Notes: generated by a model from the letters alone, not told the origin. A stretch of 64,000 nucleotides of DNA from Prevotella sp. (GCA_016901395.1 JAEAMQ010000067.1:86941-150940), one strand, 5' to 3'. Shown: positions 1-9,525, counted from the first letter of the stretch. Numbers and translations are program-made.

Positions 1-745
1 CGTGGTCGCGGGGAATCCAGGTCATGCCGTGGTCGGAAACCACGATGATGTTCACGCTGTCGGCAATGGGAAGCTGTCGGATGTCGTGGTACATGACCTG
101 CAGCAGACTGTCCATCGACACCACGGCGGCACGTGTCTGCTTGCTCTGCGGACCGTAGTTGTGGCCGTTGGCATCGGGTTGCTCCGAGTAGGCCATGATG
201 AGGTCGGGGCGCTGCGACTCCGGAAGGCGCAGCTCGTCGACCACACCTCGTAGTCGGTCGGCGACCGAGAGGCGGGGCTTCTGGTCGTAGAGGAGATACT
301 TGTCGGGGTATCGGCCGTTGACCTTCACGTCGGAGCCGGGCCAGTAGAACACCGACACACGGCGGCCCTGACGGTGGGCGGTGTTCCAGATGGGTTCGCC
401 GCCGTAGAACGAGGGGGAGGATTTCTGGATGGCATTGGCGAGCGAGAACGACTCGCCGGTAGTGGGGTCGTAGAACTCATTGGCCACGATGCCGTGGTGG
501 TCGGGGTAGAGGCCGGTGGCGAGGGTGTAGTGGTTGGGGAAGGTCTTGGACGGGAAGGAAGGGATGAGCCCCGACGAGGCACCCTCTCGGGCCATGAAAT
601 CGAGGAAGGGGGTGTCGTACCAGAGGGGGTAGTCCCAGCGGAAACCGTCGAGGGAGACGACGACGGTGTAGCGGCGCGCCGATGCCGGGAAGGAGAGGCA
701 AAGGAGCAACAGGGCAAGGAAAAGGGAGGAGAGGGAGCTGCGCAT
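1..745 (-). CDS. Alkaline phosphatase family protein (ENPP-type phosphodiesterase), C-terminus cut by window edge
   Basis: Reading the minus strand from the ATG at 745 gives 248 open codons that run off the left edge, so the C-terminal part is missing. It starts with a signal peptide (about residues 1-23, MRSSLSSLFLALLLLCLS) and continues into the type I phosphodiesterase/nucleotide pyrophosphatase fold. Visible family motifs are SLDGFRWDY with metal ligand Asp33, SFPSKTFPNHYTLATGLYPD with nucleophile Thr68, and VVSDHGM near residue 240, which supplies Asp and His metal ligands. The family hydrolyses phosphodiester or phosphomonoester bonds in the periplasm with two zinc ions; the actual substrate cannot be read from sequence. 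It lies downstream of the GH2 gene on the same strand, about 300 bp away. Confidence 0.9.
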   Translation of the reverse strand, partial: MRSSLSSLFLALLLLCLSFPASARRYTVVVSLDGFRWDYPLWYDTPFLDFMAREGASSGLIPSFPSKTFPNHYTLATGLYPDHHGIVANEFYDPTTGESFSLANAIQKSSPSFYGGEPIWNTAHRQGRRVSVFYWPGSDVKVNGRYPDKYLLYDQKPRLSVADRLRGVVDELRLPESQRPDLIMAYSEQPDANGHNYGPQSKQTRAAVVSMDSLLQVMYHDIRQLPIADSVNIIVVSDHGMTWIPRDH

Positions 746-887
746 GATGGGAAAGGAGGGGAAAGAGGGGGCACGGGAGGGGGAGGGAAGGCCGGCGTAG
801 TACGCCGGCATACAACCCGAACGAGAGGCGGACCGCGAAAGGACAACCGAAGAAGCCCAAGGCGGAACAAGCGAGAGAGCGCTACGA

Positions 888-1019
888 GACAAACGGGGAG
901 CCACAGCGGGGCAACCGAAGAAGCCGAAGCGGACAAACAGGGAGCCACAGCAGGGCAACCGAAGGAGCCGCGACGGGCAAACGGGGAGCCACAGCAGGAC
1001 AACCGAGAGGGCGCGACGG
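888..1019. repeat. 44-bp tandem repeat, three copies
   Basis: Three consecutive near-identical 44-bp units lie at 888-931, 932-975 and 976-1019, each containing GGGAGCCACAGC and CAACCGA. A degenerate fourth unit seems to precede them from about 843. Each unit looks like a dimer of about 22 bp, because CAAmCG..GA.GCC..AGC recurs inside it. The array fills most of the 746-1053 gap between two minus-strand genes. The rest of that gap is purine-rich low-complexity sequence with a small GCCGGCGTAsTACGCCGGC palindrome near 792-810. Open frames across it on either strand are by-products of the repeat. Confidence 0.85.
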
Positions 1020-1053
1020 TCAGGCTGCTGGGGAGCGGGGCGCAGCCCCGGGG

Positions 1054-3495
1054 CTACCGGGAGGGAAGCGTGAGGGTCTGCGAGAGGCGGCGGGAGGGGC
1101 AGGAGACGGTGAGGGTGACAGGACCCGCAGTGGCGGATGACTGCACGAGCACCACTAACTTGCCCGAGAAGAGGCGCATCTGAGGCTCTGTGAACGGCTC
1201 CAAGGAGGTGGCATCGCCGTTACAGAGGGCGCGGAACGTGCCGGCACCCGATACAGAAACCTTGATGAGGTCGCTGGCAGCGGGCAGTTCGGTGCCGTTG
1301 TTGTCGACGAGACTCACCGTGACAAACGCGATGTCTTCGCCGTCGGCACGGAGCGCCGGGCGGTCGCTCACGAGGCGCAGGGCACTCGCCTTGCCCGCCG
1401 TGCGCACCGTCTGGCTGTCGGCGGCCATCCCATTGGCATCGTAGGCCACCACACGAAGCTCACCGGGCTGGTATTTCACGTCGTCCCACATGAGTCGATA
1501 GCGCGTGGCACGCTGACGGGCCACCTCACCCGTGGCAGGTTTCTGGTCGTCGACCTTCAGTCCCGCGGCCTTGCGGATGCGACCCTGCGACTTGCCGTTG
1601 ACAAAGAGTTCGCCCTCGGGATAATCCGTATAGACAAACACGGGAGTGGTCTTTCCCACGCGGTCGGGCCACGTCCAGTGGGGCAGGATGTGCAGTGTGT
1701 GACTGCCTTTGTTCCACACCGACCGATAGAGATAGTAGCGGTCCTTGGGCAGTCCGGCCAGGTCCATGATGCCGAAATAGCTGCTTCGGCTGGGCCAATA
1801 CTCGTCGTAGGGCGTCGGTTCGCCCAGATAGTCGTAGCCCGTCCACACAAACTGTCCGATGTCGTAGGCCTTGTCTTCCTCGGCCATGAAATCCTCCTCG
1901 GGCAGATTGCTCCACGAACACCATTCCGTGTCATAGCTCGACGACTGTCCATCGGCATAGGCCTTGGCCACCTGGAACGTCACGGGGAACTTGTAGACAC
2001 CGCGCGAGCTCACCGTCGAAGCCGTTTCCGACCCGAGCAGGAAACCCGTGTGGAGGCTTTTCATATTGCGATCATACTTGTAGACACGATAGTTGAACCC
2101 CGGCACGTCCATCACCTGGGCAAAGCCCGACTTCAGCGCTGCCTCGGCACGGTCCATGCCCTGCGTCACCGGACGCATGGGGTCGAGCTGATGGCAGAGG
2201 TCTTGCAGATGGCGGGAGATGTCGCGGCCCTCCTCGCTCCACTGTTCGGGAATCTCATTGCCTATCGACCACATCACGAGCGACGGGTGGTTGCGGTTGG
2301 CCAACACCAGATTGGTGATGTCGCGGTCGGCCCAATCCTTGAAAAAGCGGGCGTAGCCATTCTTGCATTTGGGATAAAGCCACATGTCGAAACTCTCAGC
2401 CATGACCATCATTCCTAAGGAATCGTAGACCTCCATCTGCATCTGCGACGGCATGTTGTGGGCCGTGCGGATGGCATCGGCACCCATATCCTTCAGCTGC
2501 CGCACCTGACGGATGAGCGCAGACTTGTTGACCGCTGCCCCGAGTGGGCCGAGGTCGTGGTGCAGGCACACCCCTTTGAACTTACGGCTCACACCGTTGA
2601 GGCGGAACCCGTGGATGGAGTCCACGCTGATGGTGCGTACGCCGGTGCGCAGCGTGGTGGCATCGACGAGGCGGCCCTGCTGGTAGAGACGCGTCTCCAC
2701 CCGATACAACGCCGGTGTCTCGGGCGACCACAGACGCGGGTTGGGCAGCGTGATCTCACCGTGGACATGTCCCTGCGCGTCGACCGACGCATGACAGGCG
2801 CGCTCCACCCAGCCCGCGGGATGGAGCACAGACACCTCCACCGCCAGTCCCTGCTGACCCTCGAAGCCCTGCAACTGGGCATCGACGGCAATCTGGGCCG
2901 AGGTGGAGTCGGCCGCGAGGGTGCGCACAAACGTGCCCCAGGGGTCTATCGACAGCACGGGAGAGACCACCAGCGACACCGGGCGGTAGATGCCCGCGCC
3001 GGGATACCAGCGGCTGCTCTCCTCCACATTCTGCAGGTGAACGTCAATCTTGTTGTCGCCTTCCTTCAAAAACGGCGTCACATCCAGCCGGAAGGCATTG
3101 TATCCATAGGCCCAGTAGCCGGCGCGGTGGCCGTTGACATAGACCGTAGGCTCGGCCATCGCACCGTCGAACACCAGTGTGGCCCGACGCCCGCGGAGGT
3201 CGGAAAGCGACAGATGGGTGGTGTAAAATCCCTCGCCAATCCACGGCAGGGCACCCGAACGGCCCGACTTCTCGGTCTTCTCCTTTTCAAAATTCTGTTC
3301 GATGGCCACCATCTGCAGGTCCCATTTCTTGTCAAACGGACCACTGATGGCCCAGTCGTGGGGCACGGTGACAGGTTGCCACGACACGCTGTCATGGGAA
3401 AACGACCATTGTTTCAATGGATATTCCTGTCGGGTCTGTGCCGAAGAAACGAGGGGCAGGGCCAACAGGCCCATGATAAGGGAAAGGTATTTCAT
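1054..3495 (-). CDS. Secreted glycoside hydrolase family 2 protein (beta-galactosidase-like)
   Basis: 813 residues with signal peptide MKYLSLIMGLLALPLVSSAQ. Domain order is a sugar-binding jelly roll (about 25-180), an Ig-like domain (185-285), a TIM barrel (290-600), then DUF4982-like and Ig-like C-terminal domains. In the barrel, IGNEIPEQ carries the predicted acid/base Glu414 and LLGSETAST the predicted nucleophile Glu490; both are intact. The architecture is that of Bacteroidota GH2 exo-enzymes that trim polysaccharide or glycan side chains in the periplasm. Beta-galactosidase is the usual label, but specificity is not readable. No SusC/SusD pair is visible within the window, so this is not evidently part of a polysaccharide utilisation locus. 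A TAAGTTTGC promoter word lies 36 bp upstream. Confidence 0.93.
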   Translation of the reverse strand: MKYLSLIMGLLALPLVSSAQTRQEYPLKQWSFSHDSVSWQPVTVPHDWAISGPFDKKWDLQMVAIEQNFEKEKTEKSGRSGALPWIGEGFYTTHLSLSDLRGRRATLVFDGAMAEPTVYVNGHRAGYWAYGYNAFRLDVTPFLKEGDNKIDVHLQNVEESSRWYPGAGIYRPVSLVVSPVLSIDPWGTFVRTLAADSTSAQIAVDAQLQGFEGQQGLAVEVSVLHPAGWVERACHASVDAQGHVHGEITLPNPRLWSPETPALYRVETRLYQQGRLVDATTLRTGVRTISVDSIHGFRLNGVSRKFKGVCLHHDLGPLGAAVNKSALIRQVRQLKDMGADAIRTAHNMPSQMQMEVYDSLGMMVMAESFDMWLYPKCKNGYARFFKDWADRDITNLVLANRNHPSLVMWSIGNEIPEQWSEEGRDISRHLQDLCHQLDPMRPVTQGMDRAEAALKSGFAQVMDVPGFNYRVYKYDRNMKSLHTGFLLGSETASTVSSRGVYKFPVTFQVAKAYADGQSSSYDTEWCSWSNLPEEDFMAEEDKAYDIGQFVWTGYDYLGEPTPYDEYWPSRSSYFGIMDLAGLPKDRYYLYRSVWNKGSHTLHILPHWTWPDRVGKTTPVFVYTDYPEGELFVNGKSQGRIRKAAGLKVDDQKPATGEVARQRATRYRLMWDDVKYQPGELRVVAYDANGMAADSQTVRTAGKASALRLVSDRPALRADGEDIAFVTVSLVDNNGTELPAASDLIKVSVSGAGTFRALCNGDATSLEPFTEPQMRLFSGKLVVLVQSSATAGPVTLTVSCPSRRLSQTLTLPSR

Positions 3496-3530
3496 AGAGT
3501 ATGGTTGTCAATAATAATGGGTTCAGTGTT

Positions 3531-3539
3531 GCAAACTTA
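3531..3539 (-). promoter_or_regulatory. Bacteroidota -7 promoter element of the GH2 gene
   Basis: The minus strand reads TAAGTTTGC, matching the phylum consensus TAnnTTTGC, 36 bp before the GH2 start codon. No clear -33 TTTG is visible at the expected distance. Confidence 0.6.
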
Positions 3540-3837
3540 CTCAATTTTTTCGACTTTCCGGTCTGTTGTTTCAAAAAATGAAGTTGAAAATCAAATCGTG
3601 GTAGTGATTCACGCGTGGAATGCAAGGCCACAATGCCAGCAGACCAGGCCCACCGCCACCATTCCGACCACCCGATGAAAGGGGATGATCATACCAATGA
3701 AAAACTTTGAAAAAAGCCTTCGTGGTTTGCGCGTATTTCAAAACAAAAAATCTTTGGTGGGAAATACGGCGAGAATGAGCGGGTTTGTAGATGACTGATA
3801 ATCAGAATGATGTAAAAACTTGACAAAAACGGCTTTG

Positions 3838-3903
3838 CGATTAGTACCTAATCGTCTCGCGATTCGATAGTAATCGTGCGGCGGTTAAGCCCTTATCGCA
3901 GGG
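3838..3903. repeat. 22-bp near-palindromic array A
   Basis: Units at 3838-3859 (CGATTAGTACCTAATCG plus spacer), 3860-3881 (CGATTCGATAGTAATCG plus spacer) and a decayed unit at 3882-3903. The array is in the 775-bp gap between the divergent GH2 and DPP III genes. The left flank CTTGACAAAAACGGCTTT recurs, inverted, beside array C. Apart from the two promoters, nothing else is recognisable in 3540-4224, which is AT-rich and without convincing coding potential. Confidence 0.85.
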
Positions 3904-4224
3904 TGAAAACGGTGGTTTGTGAGCGACGAAAGGGCCGAAACGGGGGATAAAAAGGGTGAAAACGATGAAAAAACGGGGTAGAAATGATGTGGCCGATGGG
4001 GGCGATGTGCCTGATTGGGGCATAGGGAAATGCTAAAAGGGAGATAAATTCTCGCCTGATTTTTCAGAATAGTTTTGACAAAAACGGGGCGGAGGGCCAA
4101 TGGCGGAAGCCTGTCAAGGGACAAGGAAGATGACACGGCGGCAAGGGTGATTGGGATAGTTTAAAAAATGTAATCATTCCGCTTGTTCGTGGCTGAAAAC
4201 CTTTTCGATATGAAAATAATATTT

Positions 4225-4233
4225 TAACTTTGC
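4225..4233 (+). promoter_or_regulatory. -7 promoter element of the DPP III gene
   Basis: TAACTTTGC matches TAnnTTTGC and lies 37 bp before the ATG at 4271. The -33 position is a weak TTTTC. Confidence 0.6.
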
Positions 4234-4270
4234 AGTCGCCCACCACTATAAGCGGGGGTATCAAGAAGTT

Positions 4271-6208
4271 ATGAACGAAGAGAAATTTGAATACGCGGGT
4301 GAGCGGTTTGCCGACATCCAAATGTTGCGATACAAATTAGAAGGTTTTGAGCAACTCACCCTACAACAAAAGAAATACATCTATTATCTGTCTGAGGCGA
4401 CATTGGCCGGCCGCGACATTGTGACCGACCAGTTTGGCCGTTACAATCTGTTGATACGCAAGACGTTGGAGACGGTCTACCGACACTTCGACGGTAAGCG
4501 TAAGGACAAGGATTTCCAGGCCATGACGGTCTATCTCAAACGACTGTGGTTTTCCAACGGCATCTATCATCACTATGGTTGTGAGAAATTTAAGCCGGAG
4601 TTTTCAGAGCAGTGGCTGCGCGATACATTGCGGGAGGTGGGAGGTGATGCCCTGCCCGAGGGCTATGCGTCGTGGGACGCCGTGATGGACGAAATAGCGC
4701 CGGTGATGTTCGACCCCACGGTACTGCCCAAACGGGTGAATCAGGCCGACGGCGACGACCTCGTGCTGACCTCCGCCTGCAACTACTATGAGGGCGTGAC
4801 GCAGCAGGAGGTGGAGGCCTACTATGCCCAGAAAAAAGCCGAGGGCGACGGCGACAAGCAGCCGAGCTATGGTCTCAACTCCCGACTCGTGAAGCGCGGC
4901 GGGCGGATAGAGGAAGAAACATATAAGGTGGGCGGACGCTATGGCGACCACATCAGCCGTATTGTGGAGTGGCTCGGCAAGGCCCGCGAGGTGGCCGAGA
5001 ACGACCGACAGCGCCGTGTCATCGACCTGCTCGTGGCCTATTACGAGACCGGCGACCTGCGCCTTTTCGACGAATATTCCATCGAATGGCTGCAGGAACA
5101 GGACGGTCAGGTCGACTTCATCAACGGATTTATCGAGGTCTACGGCGACCCGCTCGGACTGAAAGGTTCGTGGGAGGGTCTGGTGGAATACAAAGACCTG
5201 GAGGCCACGCGCCGCACGCAGACCATATCCAATAATGCCCAGTGGTTTGAAGACCACTCGCCCGTGGACCCGCGCTTCCGCAAGCCACGGGTGAAGGGTG
5301 TCACGGCCAACGTGATCTGTGCGGCCATGCTCGGCGGCGACGAATATCCGGCGTCGGCCATCGGCATCAACCTGCCCAACGCCGACTGGATCAGGGCGCA
5401 GTATGGCTCCAAGAGCGTGACCATCGGTAACCTCACCGATGCCTACAAGAAGGCGGCGAGGGGCAACGGATTTGACGAGGAGTTTGTCATCGACGCACCC
5501 ACCCGACTGCTCATCGACCGCTATGGCGACCTCTGCGACGACCTGCACACCGACCTCCACGAGTGTCTGGGACATGGCAGCGGACAGCTATTGCCCGGCG
5601 TGGACCCCGACGGGCTGAAGGCCTACGGCAGCACCAACGAGGAGGCGCGCGCCGACCTGTTCGGACTCTACTATCTGGCCGACCCCAAACTCATGGAACT
5701 CGGGCTGGTGCCCGATGCCGAGGCCTACAAGAGTCAGTACTACCACTATATGATGAACGGCCTGATGACTCAGCTGGTGCGCATCAAACCCGGTCAGCAG
5801 ATAGAGGAAAGCCACATGCGCAACCGTGCGCTCATCGCCCGCTGGTGTCTGGAAAATGGTGAGGGTGTGGTGGAACTTGTTAAACGAAACGGCAAGACTT
5901 TCGTCCAAATAAACGACTACGAGGCCCTGCGCGGACTCTTTGCCCGTCTGCTCGCCGAGGTGCAACGCATCAAGAGCGAGGGCGACTATGAGGCTGCACG
6001 GCAGTTGGTGGAACACTATGGCGTGACGGTAGACCCCGAGTTGCATGCCGAAGTGCTGCGCCGTTACGAGCGTTTGAACCTCGCTCCCTACAAGGGTTTC
6101 ATCAATCCGAGGCTGTCGCCCGTGTGCGATGAGGCCGGTGAGATTGTCGATATCAGCGTGGATTACACCGAGGGGTATGCCGAGCAGATGATGAGATACG
6201 GTCGATAA
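4271..6208 (+). CDS. Dipeptidyl peptidase III (peptidase family M49)
   Basis: 645 residues. The M49 zinc motif HExxGH is present as HECLGH (430-435) followed by GSGQ, and the second motif EEARAD (457-462) supplies the third zinc ligand, Glu458. Members remove dipeptides from the N-terminus of short peptides. The Bacteroidota enzymes carry this same HECLGH variant and are sometimes mislabelled dihydrofolate reductase in databases. No signal peptide is seen at the chosen ATG, so a cytosolic role in peptide turnover is inferred. The start is supported by a promoter word 37 bp upstream. The gene stands alone, followed by repeat-rich sequence. Confidence 0.93.
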   Translation: MNEEKFEYAGERFADIQMLRYKLEGFEQLTLQQKKYIYYLSEATLAGRDIVTDQFGRYNLLIRKTLETVYRHFDGKRKDKDFQAMTVYLKRLWFSNGIYHHYGCEKFKPEFSEQWLRDTLREVGGDALPEGYASWDAVMDEIAPVMFDPTVLPKRVNQADGDDLVLTSACNYYEGVTQQEVEAYYAQKKAEGDGDKQPSYGLNSRLVKRGGRIEEETYKVGGRYGDHISRIVEWLGKAREVAENDRQRRVIDLLVAYYETGDLRLFDEYSIEWLQEQDGQVDFINGFIEVYGDPLGLKGSWEGLVEYKDLEATRRTQTISNNAQWFEDHSPVDPRFRKPRVKGVTANVICAAMLGGDEYPASAIGINLPNADWIRAQYGSKSVTIGNLTDAYKKAARGNGFDEEFVIDAPTRLLIDRYGDLCDDLHTDLHECLGHGSGQLLPGVDPDGLKAYGSTNEEARADLFGLYYLADPKLMELGLVPDAEAYKSQYYHYMMNGLMTQLVRIKPGQQIEESHMRNRALIARWCLENGEGVVELVKRNGKTFVQINDYEALRGLFARLLAEVQRIKSEGDYEAARQLVEHYGVTVDPELHAEVLRRYERLNLAPYKGFINPRLSPVCDEAGEIVDISVDYTEGYAEQMMRYGR

Positions 6209-6239
6209 TTCAAAATTCAAAATTCAAAATTCAAAATTG
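6207..6239. repeat. 8-bp direct repeat (TTCAAAAT)
   Basis: Four consecutive copies of TTCAAAAT directly follow the DPP III stop codon. Confidence 0.8.
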
Positions 6240-6244
6240 GTGCG

Positions 6245-6460
6245 GCGGGGAATGGAGAATTGACAATGGAGAATTGAGAATTAAAAAGAGCGTGAGGGCT
6301 GTCGCTCGGTAGGGACATGCCCCGTGCATGTCCGCACAGACGGAAGGCGAAAGGGCGGGGAATGGAGAATTGACAATGGAGAATTGAGAATTAAAAAGGG
6401 TGTGAGGGCTGTCGCTCGGTAGGGACATGCCCCGTGCATGTCCGCACAGACGGAAGGCAA
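6245..6460. repeat. 110-bp tandem duplication with an inverted partial copy
   Basis: Units start at GCGGGGAATGGAGAATTGAC at 6245 and 6355, an exact period of 110 bp with very few differences. Each carries TAGGGACATGCCCCGTGCAT, itself partly self-complementary. An inverted partial copy (GCACGCACGGGGCATGCCCC) lies at 6491-6513. This fills most of the 400-bp gap before the next gene. The GGGACATGCCCCGTGC word is a dispersed intergenic repeat type common in Bacteroidota, from general knowledge. No gene is supported here. Confidence 0.85.
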
Positions 6461-6608
6461 CAGATACGATAGGGCCATGCGGGTTGGCGGGCACGCACGG
6501 GGCATGCCCCTACAATGCAATGATGAATACACGCAATTGCTGACATCAAAAGATTATCGTGACAACTCTTTACACCATTGAAATCATTAAAATATTACAT
6601 TGAAAAAA

Positions 6609-7229
6609 ATGAACAAAAATACAAAAGATAAAATCAAGGAAATCAAACAGAGCTTCCGCCTGATGATGAACGGCACGGCCGCACAATCGATGCGCGACAA
6701 GGGACTGGACTATCACCTCAACTGGGGCGTGCCATTTGTCGAACTGAAACGCATGGGGGCCGAGATCGGCAAGGACTATGACCTCGCCATCGAACTATGG
6801 AAGGAAGACATACGCGAGTGTAAGATTCTCGCCACACTGGTGATGCCGGCCGAGAAGATGCCTGTGGAGATTGCCGAGATATGGATGGAACAGACGCGCT
6901 CGCAGGAGATGGCGGAGATGCAAGCGTTCAACCTCTACCAGTATGTAGACTATGCTCCGGTCATCGCCTACCGCTGGATGGCCCACGAGGGTGACGTCTA
7001 TCAGATCTGTGCCTACGATATTCTGAGCCGCCTCTTTATGAAAGGGCAGGAGCCCAACGAGCGCGGCATCCACGAGTTTCTCGACCAAGCCATCGCTGCG
7101 CTGCAGTCGGGGTCAATGGGCGTGAAGCACACGGCCCTCAATGCCGTGAACCATTTTGCCGGCCTCGGGGTGATGTATGAGCGCGTGGCGCAGTCGGCCC
7201 TGAAGAAGCAAGGCCTTGACCTGTTGTAA
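6609..7229 (+). CDS. DNA alkylation repair protein, AlkD-like HEAT-repeat family
   Basis: 206 residues from the ATG at 6609; an in-frame TTG at 6600 is the alternative start. The protein is almost entirely helical, with repeated pairs such as DYDLAIELWKEDIRECKILA and ...EMAEMQAFNLYQYV..., as in the short AlkD/HEAT proteins of Bacteroidota. AlkD enzymes excise N3- and N7-alkylated bases. This short version matches the family in pattern, but I cannot confirm the catalytic Trp/Asp set, so activity is inferred from resemblance only. It is a monocistronic-looking gene between a repeat region and the DUF4923 gene. Confidence 0.7.
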   Translation: MNKNTKDKIKEIKQSFRLMMNGTAAQSMRDKGLDYHLNWGVPFVELKRMGAEIGKDYDLAIELWKEDIRECKILATLVMPAEKMPVEIAEIWMEQTRSQEMAEMQAFNLYQYVDYAPVIAYRWMAHEGDVYQICAYDILSRLFMKGQEPNERGIHEFLDQAIAALQSGSMGVKHTALNAVNHFAGLGVMYERVAQSALKKQGLDLL

Positions 7230-7334
7230 CCCCACGACAGACGTAACCGACATAAAGACATCGACACGACACCATCAAGAAGTAATGATGAAATAAACTG
7301 ACAAAAGAGAAGTCAACTTTAATTGAATAGAATA

Positions 7335-7991
7335 ATGAAAAAAATGAGTATTTTGGTTGCCGGCATGCTGTGCCTGCTGACAACGGGATGTGGCAGTTTA
7401 GGGTCAAGCGTCCTGGGCAGCGGTTCTTCAACATCAAGCAACGGAAGCGTTCTGGGAGATGTGTTAGGAGCCATGACCAATGGCGAGACCATCGGCAACG
7501 TGTTGAGTAGCGTCATCGGACTCGACAAGCTGTCTCAAAATCAGCTCTATGGCACCTGGACCTACGACGGCCCTGGATGTGCGTTCACCTCCAGCAGTGC
7601 GTTGGCTAAGGCCGGCGGCGAGGTGGTAGCCACCCAGATTGAGCAGAAACTGCAGACACAGTATGCACAGCTGGGACTGAAGTCGAGCAACACCTACATC
7701 ACCTTCAACCAAGACGGCACCTTCGCCTCGAAGATTGGCGGCAAGAGTTTCAGCGGCAACTACACCTACGACCCGCAGACCAGCGCCGTGAACCTCAAGG
7801 GGTTGCTGCTCAGCCTCAACGGATATGTGACACGCAACGGCAGCGGCATCAGCGTGCTCTTTGAGTCGAAGAAGCTCCTGACCCTCATCCAGACAATGGC
7901 TGCCTTCAGTGGAAACTCTACCCTTGGCACCATCAGCGACATCAGCAAGAACTACGATGGCGTGCGATTAGGATTTGATATGGCCAAGTAA
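7335..7991 (+). CDS. DUF4923 family lipoprotein
   Basis: 218 residues from the ATG at 7335; an in-frame TTG at 7323 is unlikely because it would lengthen the signal sequence. The N-terminus MKKMSILVAGMLCLLTTGC is a lipoprotein signal with a lipobox ending at Cys19. It is followed by a Gly/Ser-rich linker (about 20-45) and a globular domain with YGTWTYDGPGCAF and TFNQDGTFASKIGGKSFSG, typical of the DUF4923 family of unknown function in Bacteroidales. It probably sits in the outer membrane or the periplasmic face of the envelope. A hairpin terminator follows about 75 bp after the stop. Confidence 0.8.
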   Translation: MKKMSILVAGMLCLLTTGCGSLGSSVLGSGSSTSSNGSVLGDVLGAMTNGETIGNVLSSVIGLDKLSQNQLYGTWTYDGPGCAFTSSSALAKAGGEVVATQIEQKLQTQYAQLGLKSSNTYITFNQDGTFASKIGGKSFSGNYTYDPQTSAVNLKGLLLSLNGYVTRNGSGISVLFESKKLLTLIQTMAAFSGNSTLGTISDISKNYDGVRLGFDMAK

Positions 7992-8066
7992 ACGTTGGGA
8001 TGAAACGATAAATAATAAACAATAAACATGAGATGTCCCTGTGAGGGGCTTTTGATGGAAGATGAT

Positions 8067-8104
8067 AATCAGCATCATGGCAGGAGTCATGGTGCTGATT
8101 TTAG
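8067..8104 (+). terminator. Hairpin terminator after the DUF4923 gene
   Basis: AATCAGCATCATG (8067-8079) pairs with CATGGTGCTGATT (8088-8100) with one mismatch and an 8-nt loop, followed by TTTTAG. The surrounding gap 7992-8310 otherwise holds only the moxR promoter. Confidence 0.6.
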
Positions 8105-8266
8105 TTTCGAGGAAGCTGGACGGATCATCAGAGCAAGGGATGGGGAAGCGGCGTTTCCTACGGGATGGCACGGCATTACAGGCTAAAGTTTCTTAAAACT
8201 CGGCAATTACTCGATTATTTTAATATAATTTAGTTTCTCACGTTCGCCTCTCTTAGGAATATGTTG

Positions 8267-8275
8267 TACTTTTGC
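8267..8275 (+). promoter_or_regulatory. -7 promoter element of the moxR-bat operon
   Basis: TACTTTTGC matches TAnnTTTGC, 35 bp before the moxR ATG. The -33 position reads CGTTCG, a partial match. Confidence 0.6.
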
Positions 8276-8310
8276 GTCTAATAAAATTGAAACATTAGAA
8301 AAATAATATT

Positions 8311-9306
8311 ATGGCAGAATCGGTAGATATTAGAGAACTTAATATCAAGATTGAGCAGCAAAGTACCTTTGTGACCAACCTCGTGACAGGCATGAACCGC
8401 GTCATCGTGGGACAGAAACACTTAGTCGACATGTTGCTCATCTCTCTTCTCAGTGATGGGCATATCCTCCTCGAGGGTGTTCCCGGACTGGCCAAGACAT
8501 TGGCCATCAAGACGTTGGCACAGCTTGTCGATGCCGACTTCAGCCGCATACAGTTTACACCCGACCTGCTTCCTGCAGACGTTATCGGTACGATGATATA
8601 CTCGCAGAAGGAAGAAAACTTCCAAGTGAAGAAGGGTCCCGTGTTTGCCAACTTCGTCTTGGCAGACGAAATCAACCGTGCTCCGGCCAAGGTGCAGAGC
8701 GCATTGCTCGAAGCCATGCAGGAGCATCAGGTCACTATCGGCGACACTACGTTCCACTTGCCCAACCCGTTCTTGGTGTTGGCCACGCAGAACCCCATCG
8801 AACAGGAGGGCACCTATCCCCTACCCGAGGCACAGGTGGACCGTTTCATGCTGAAGGTGATGATCGATTACCCCACGCTGGAAGAGGAAAAACTCATCAT
8901 TCGCGAGAACATCCAGGGTGCCATGCCTGTGGTGACACCGGTGACTACGGGCGACGAGATCCTGCGCGCCCGTGAGGTCGTGGAACAGGTTTATATCGAC
9001 GAGAAGATTGAACGCTATATCGCCGACATCGTGTTTGCGTCGCGTTATCCCGACCGCTACGGTCTTTCCGAACTGAAAGACCTCATCACCTTTGGTGGAA
9101 GTCCGCGTGCCAGCATCAACCTGGCTAAGGCCGCGCGTGCCTATGCCTTCATCAAGCACCGCGGATATGTGGTGCCCGAGGACGTGCGCGCCATCGCCCA
9201 TGACGTGCTGCGCCACCGCATCGGACTGAGCTATGAGGCTGAGGCCACCAACGTGACGAGTGAGGAGATTGTGAGCAAGATAGTGAACAAGATTGAGGTG
9301 CCGTAA
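8311..9306 (+). CDS. moxR: MoxR-family AAA+ ATPase
   Basis: 331 residues. Walker A is GVPGLAKT (56-63) and Walker B is FVLADE (115-120), followed by INRAPAKVQSALLEAMQE, the signature of the AAA_3/MoxR group. These cytosolic ring ATPases act as chaperones for von Willebrand factor A proteins encoded beside them. Here the partners are the DUF58 protein and BatA/BatB that follow on the same strand. It is the first gene of the Bat (Bacteroides aerotolerance) cluster and has its own promoter. The 219-bp spacer to the next gene contains a long imperfect hairpin that may separate or attenuate expression. Confidence 0.95.
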   Translation: MAESVDIRELNIKIEQQSTFVTNLVTGMNRVIVGQKHLVDMLLISLLSDGHILLEGVPGLAKTLAIKTLAQLVDADFSRIQFTPDLLPADVIGTMIYSQKEENFQVKKGPVFANFVLADEINRAPAKVQSALLEAMQEHQVTIGDTTFHLPNPFLVLATQNPIEQEGTYPLPEAQVDRFMLKVMIDYPTLEEEKLIIRENIQGAMPVVTPVTTGDEILRAREVVEQVYIDEKIERYIADIVFASRYPDRYGLSELKDLITFGGSPRASINLAKAARAYAFIKHRGYVVPEDVRAIAHDVLRHRIGLSYEAEATNVTSEEIVSKIVNKIEVP

Positions 9307-9307
9307 G

Positions 9308-9520
9308 GTGGGATAGTGGGTTGGTGTGGTGGTGAGTTGGTTTGGTAGCGGGTTGGTTTGTTGGTGTGGTAGTGTGGTCGTAAAGAATGCGATGGTTTGA
9401 TAGAAGGTTGCGCGCAACCAAATACATAAAAGCCCAACAACCCCACCCACAAACAAACAACCAAACCCACAAACAAACAACCCCACCAACTCACTAACTC
9501 ACCACCCCACCACCAAACTG
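9308..9520. repeat. Low-complexity inverted repeat between moxR and the DUF58 gene
   Basis: The left arm (about 9308-9380) iterates GTTGGTGTGGTGGTGAG-like words. The right arm (about 9432-9520) iterates CCAAC/CACCACCCCACC words complementary to it. The right arm also contains a 20-bp direct duplication (ACCCACAAACAAACAACC). Transcribed, the arms could form a long imperfect hairpin. Confidence 0.7.
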
Positions 9521-9525
9521 AATAT

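Noticed and set aside
374..1183. 269-residue open frame on the plus strand
   Set aside because: It lies antisense to the phosphodiesterase and across the 44-bp repeats, and its product is low-complexity Gly/Arg/Glu-rich without domains.
3540..4224. Short minus-strand frames of 60-85 codons in the gap before the DPP III gene
   Set aside because: They overlap each other and the repeat array, have no promoter and show low-complexity hydrophobic content.
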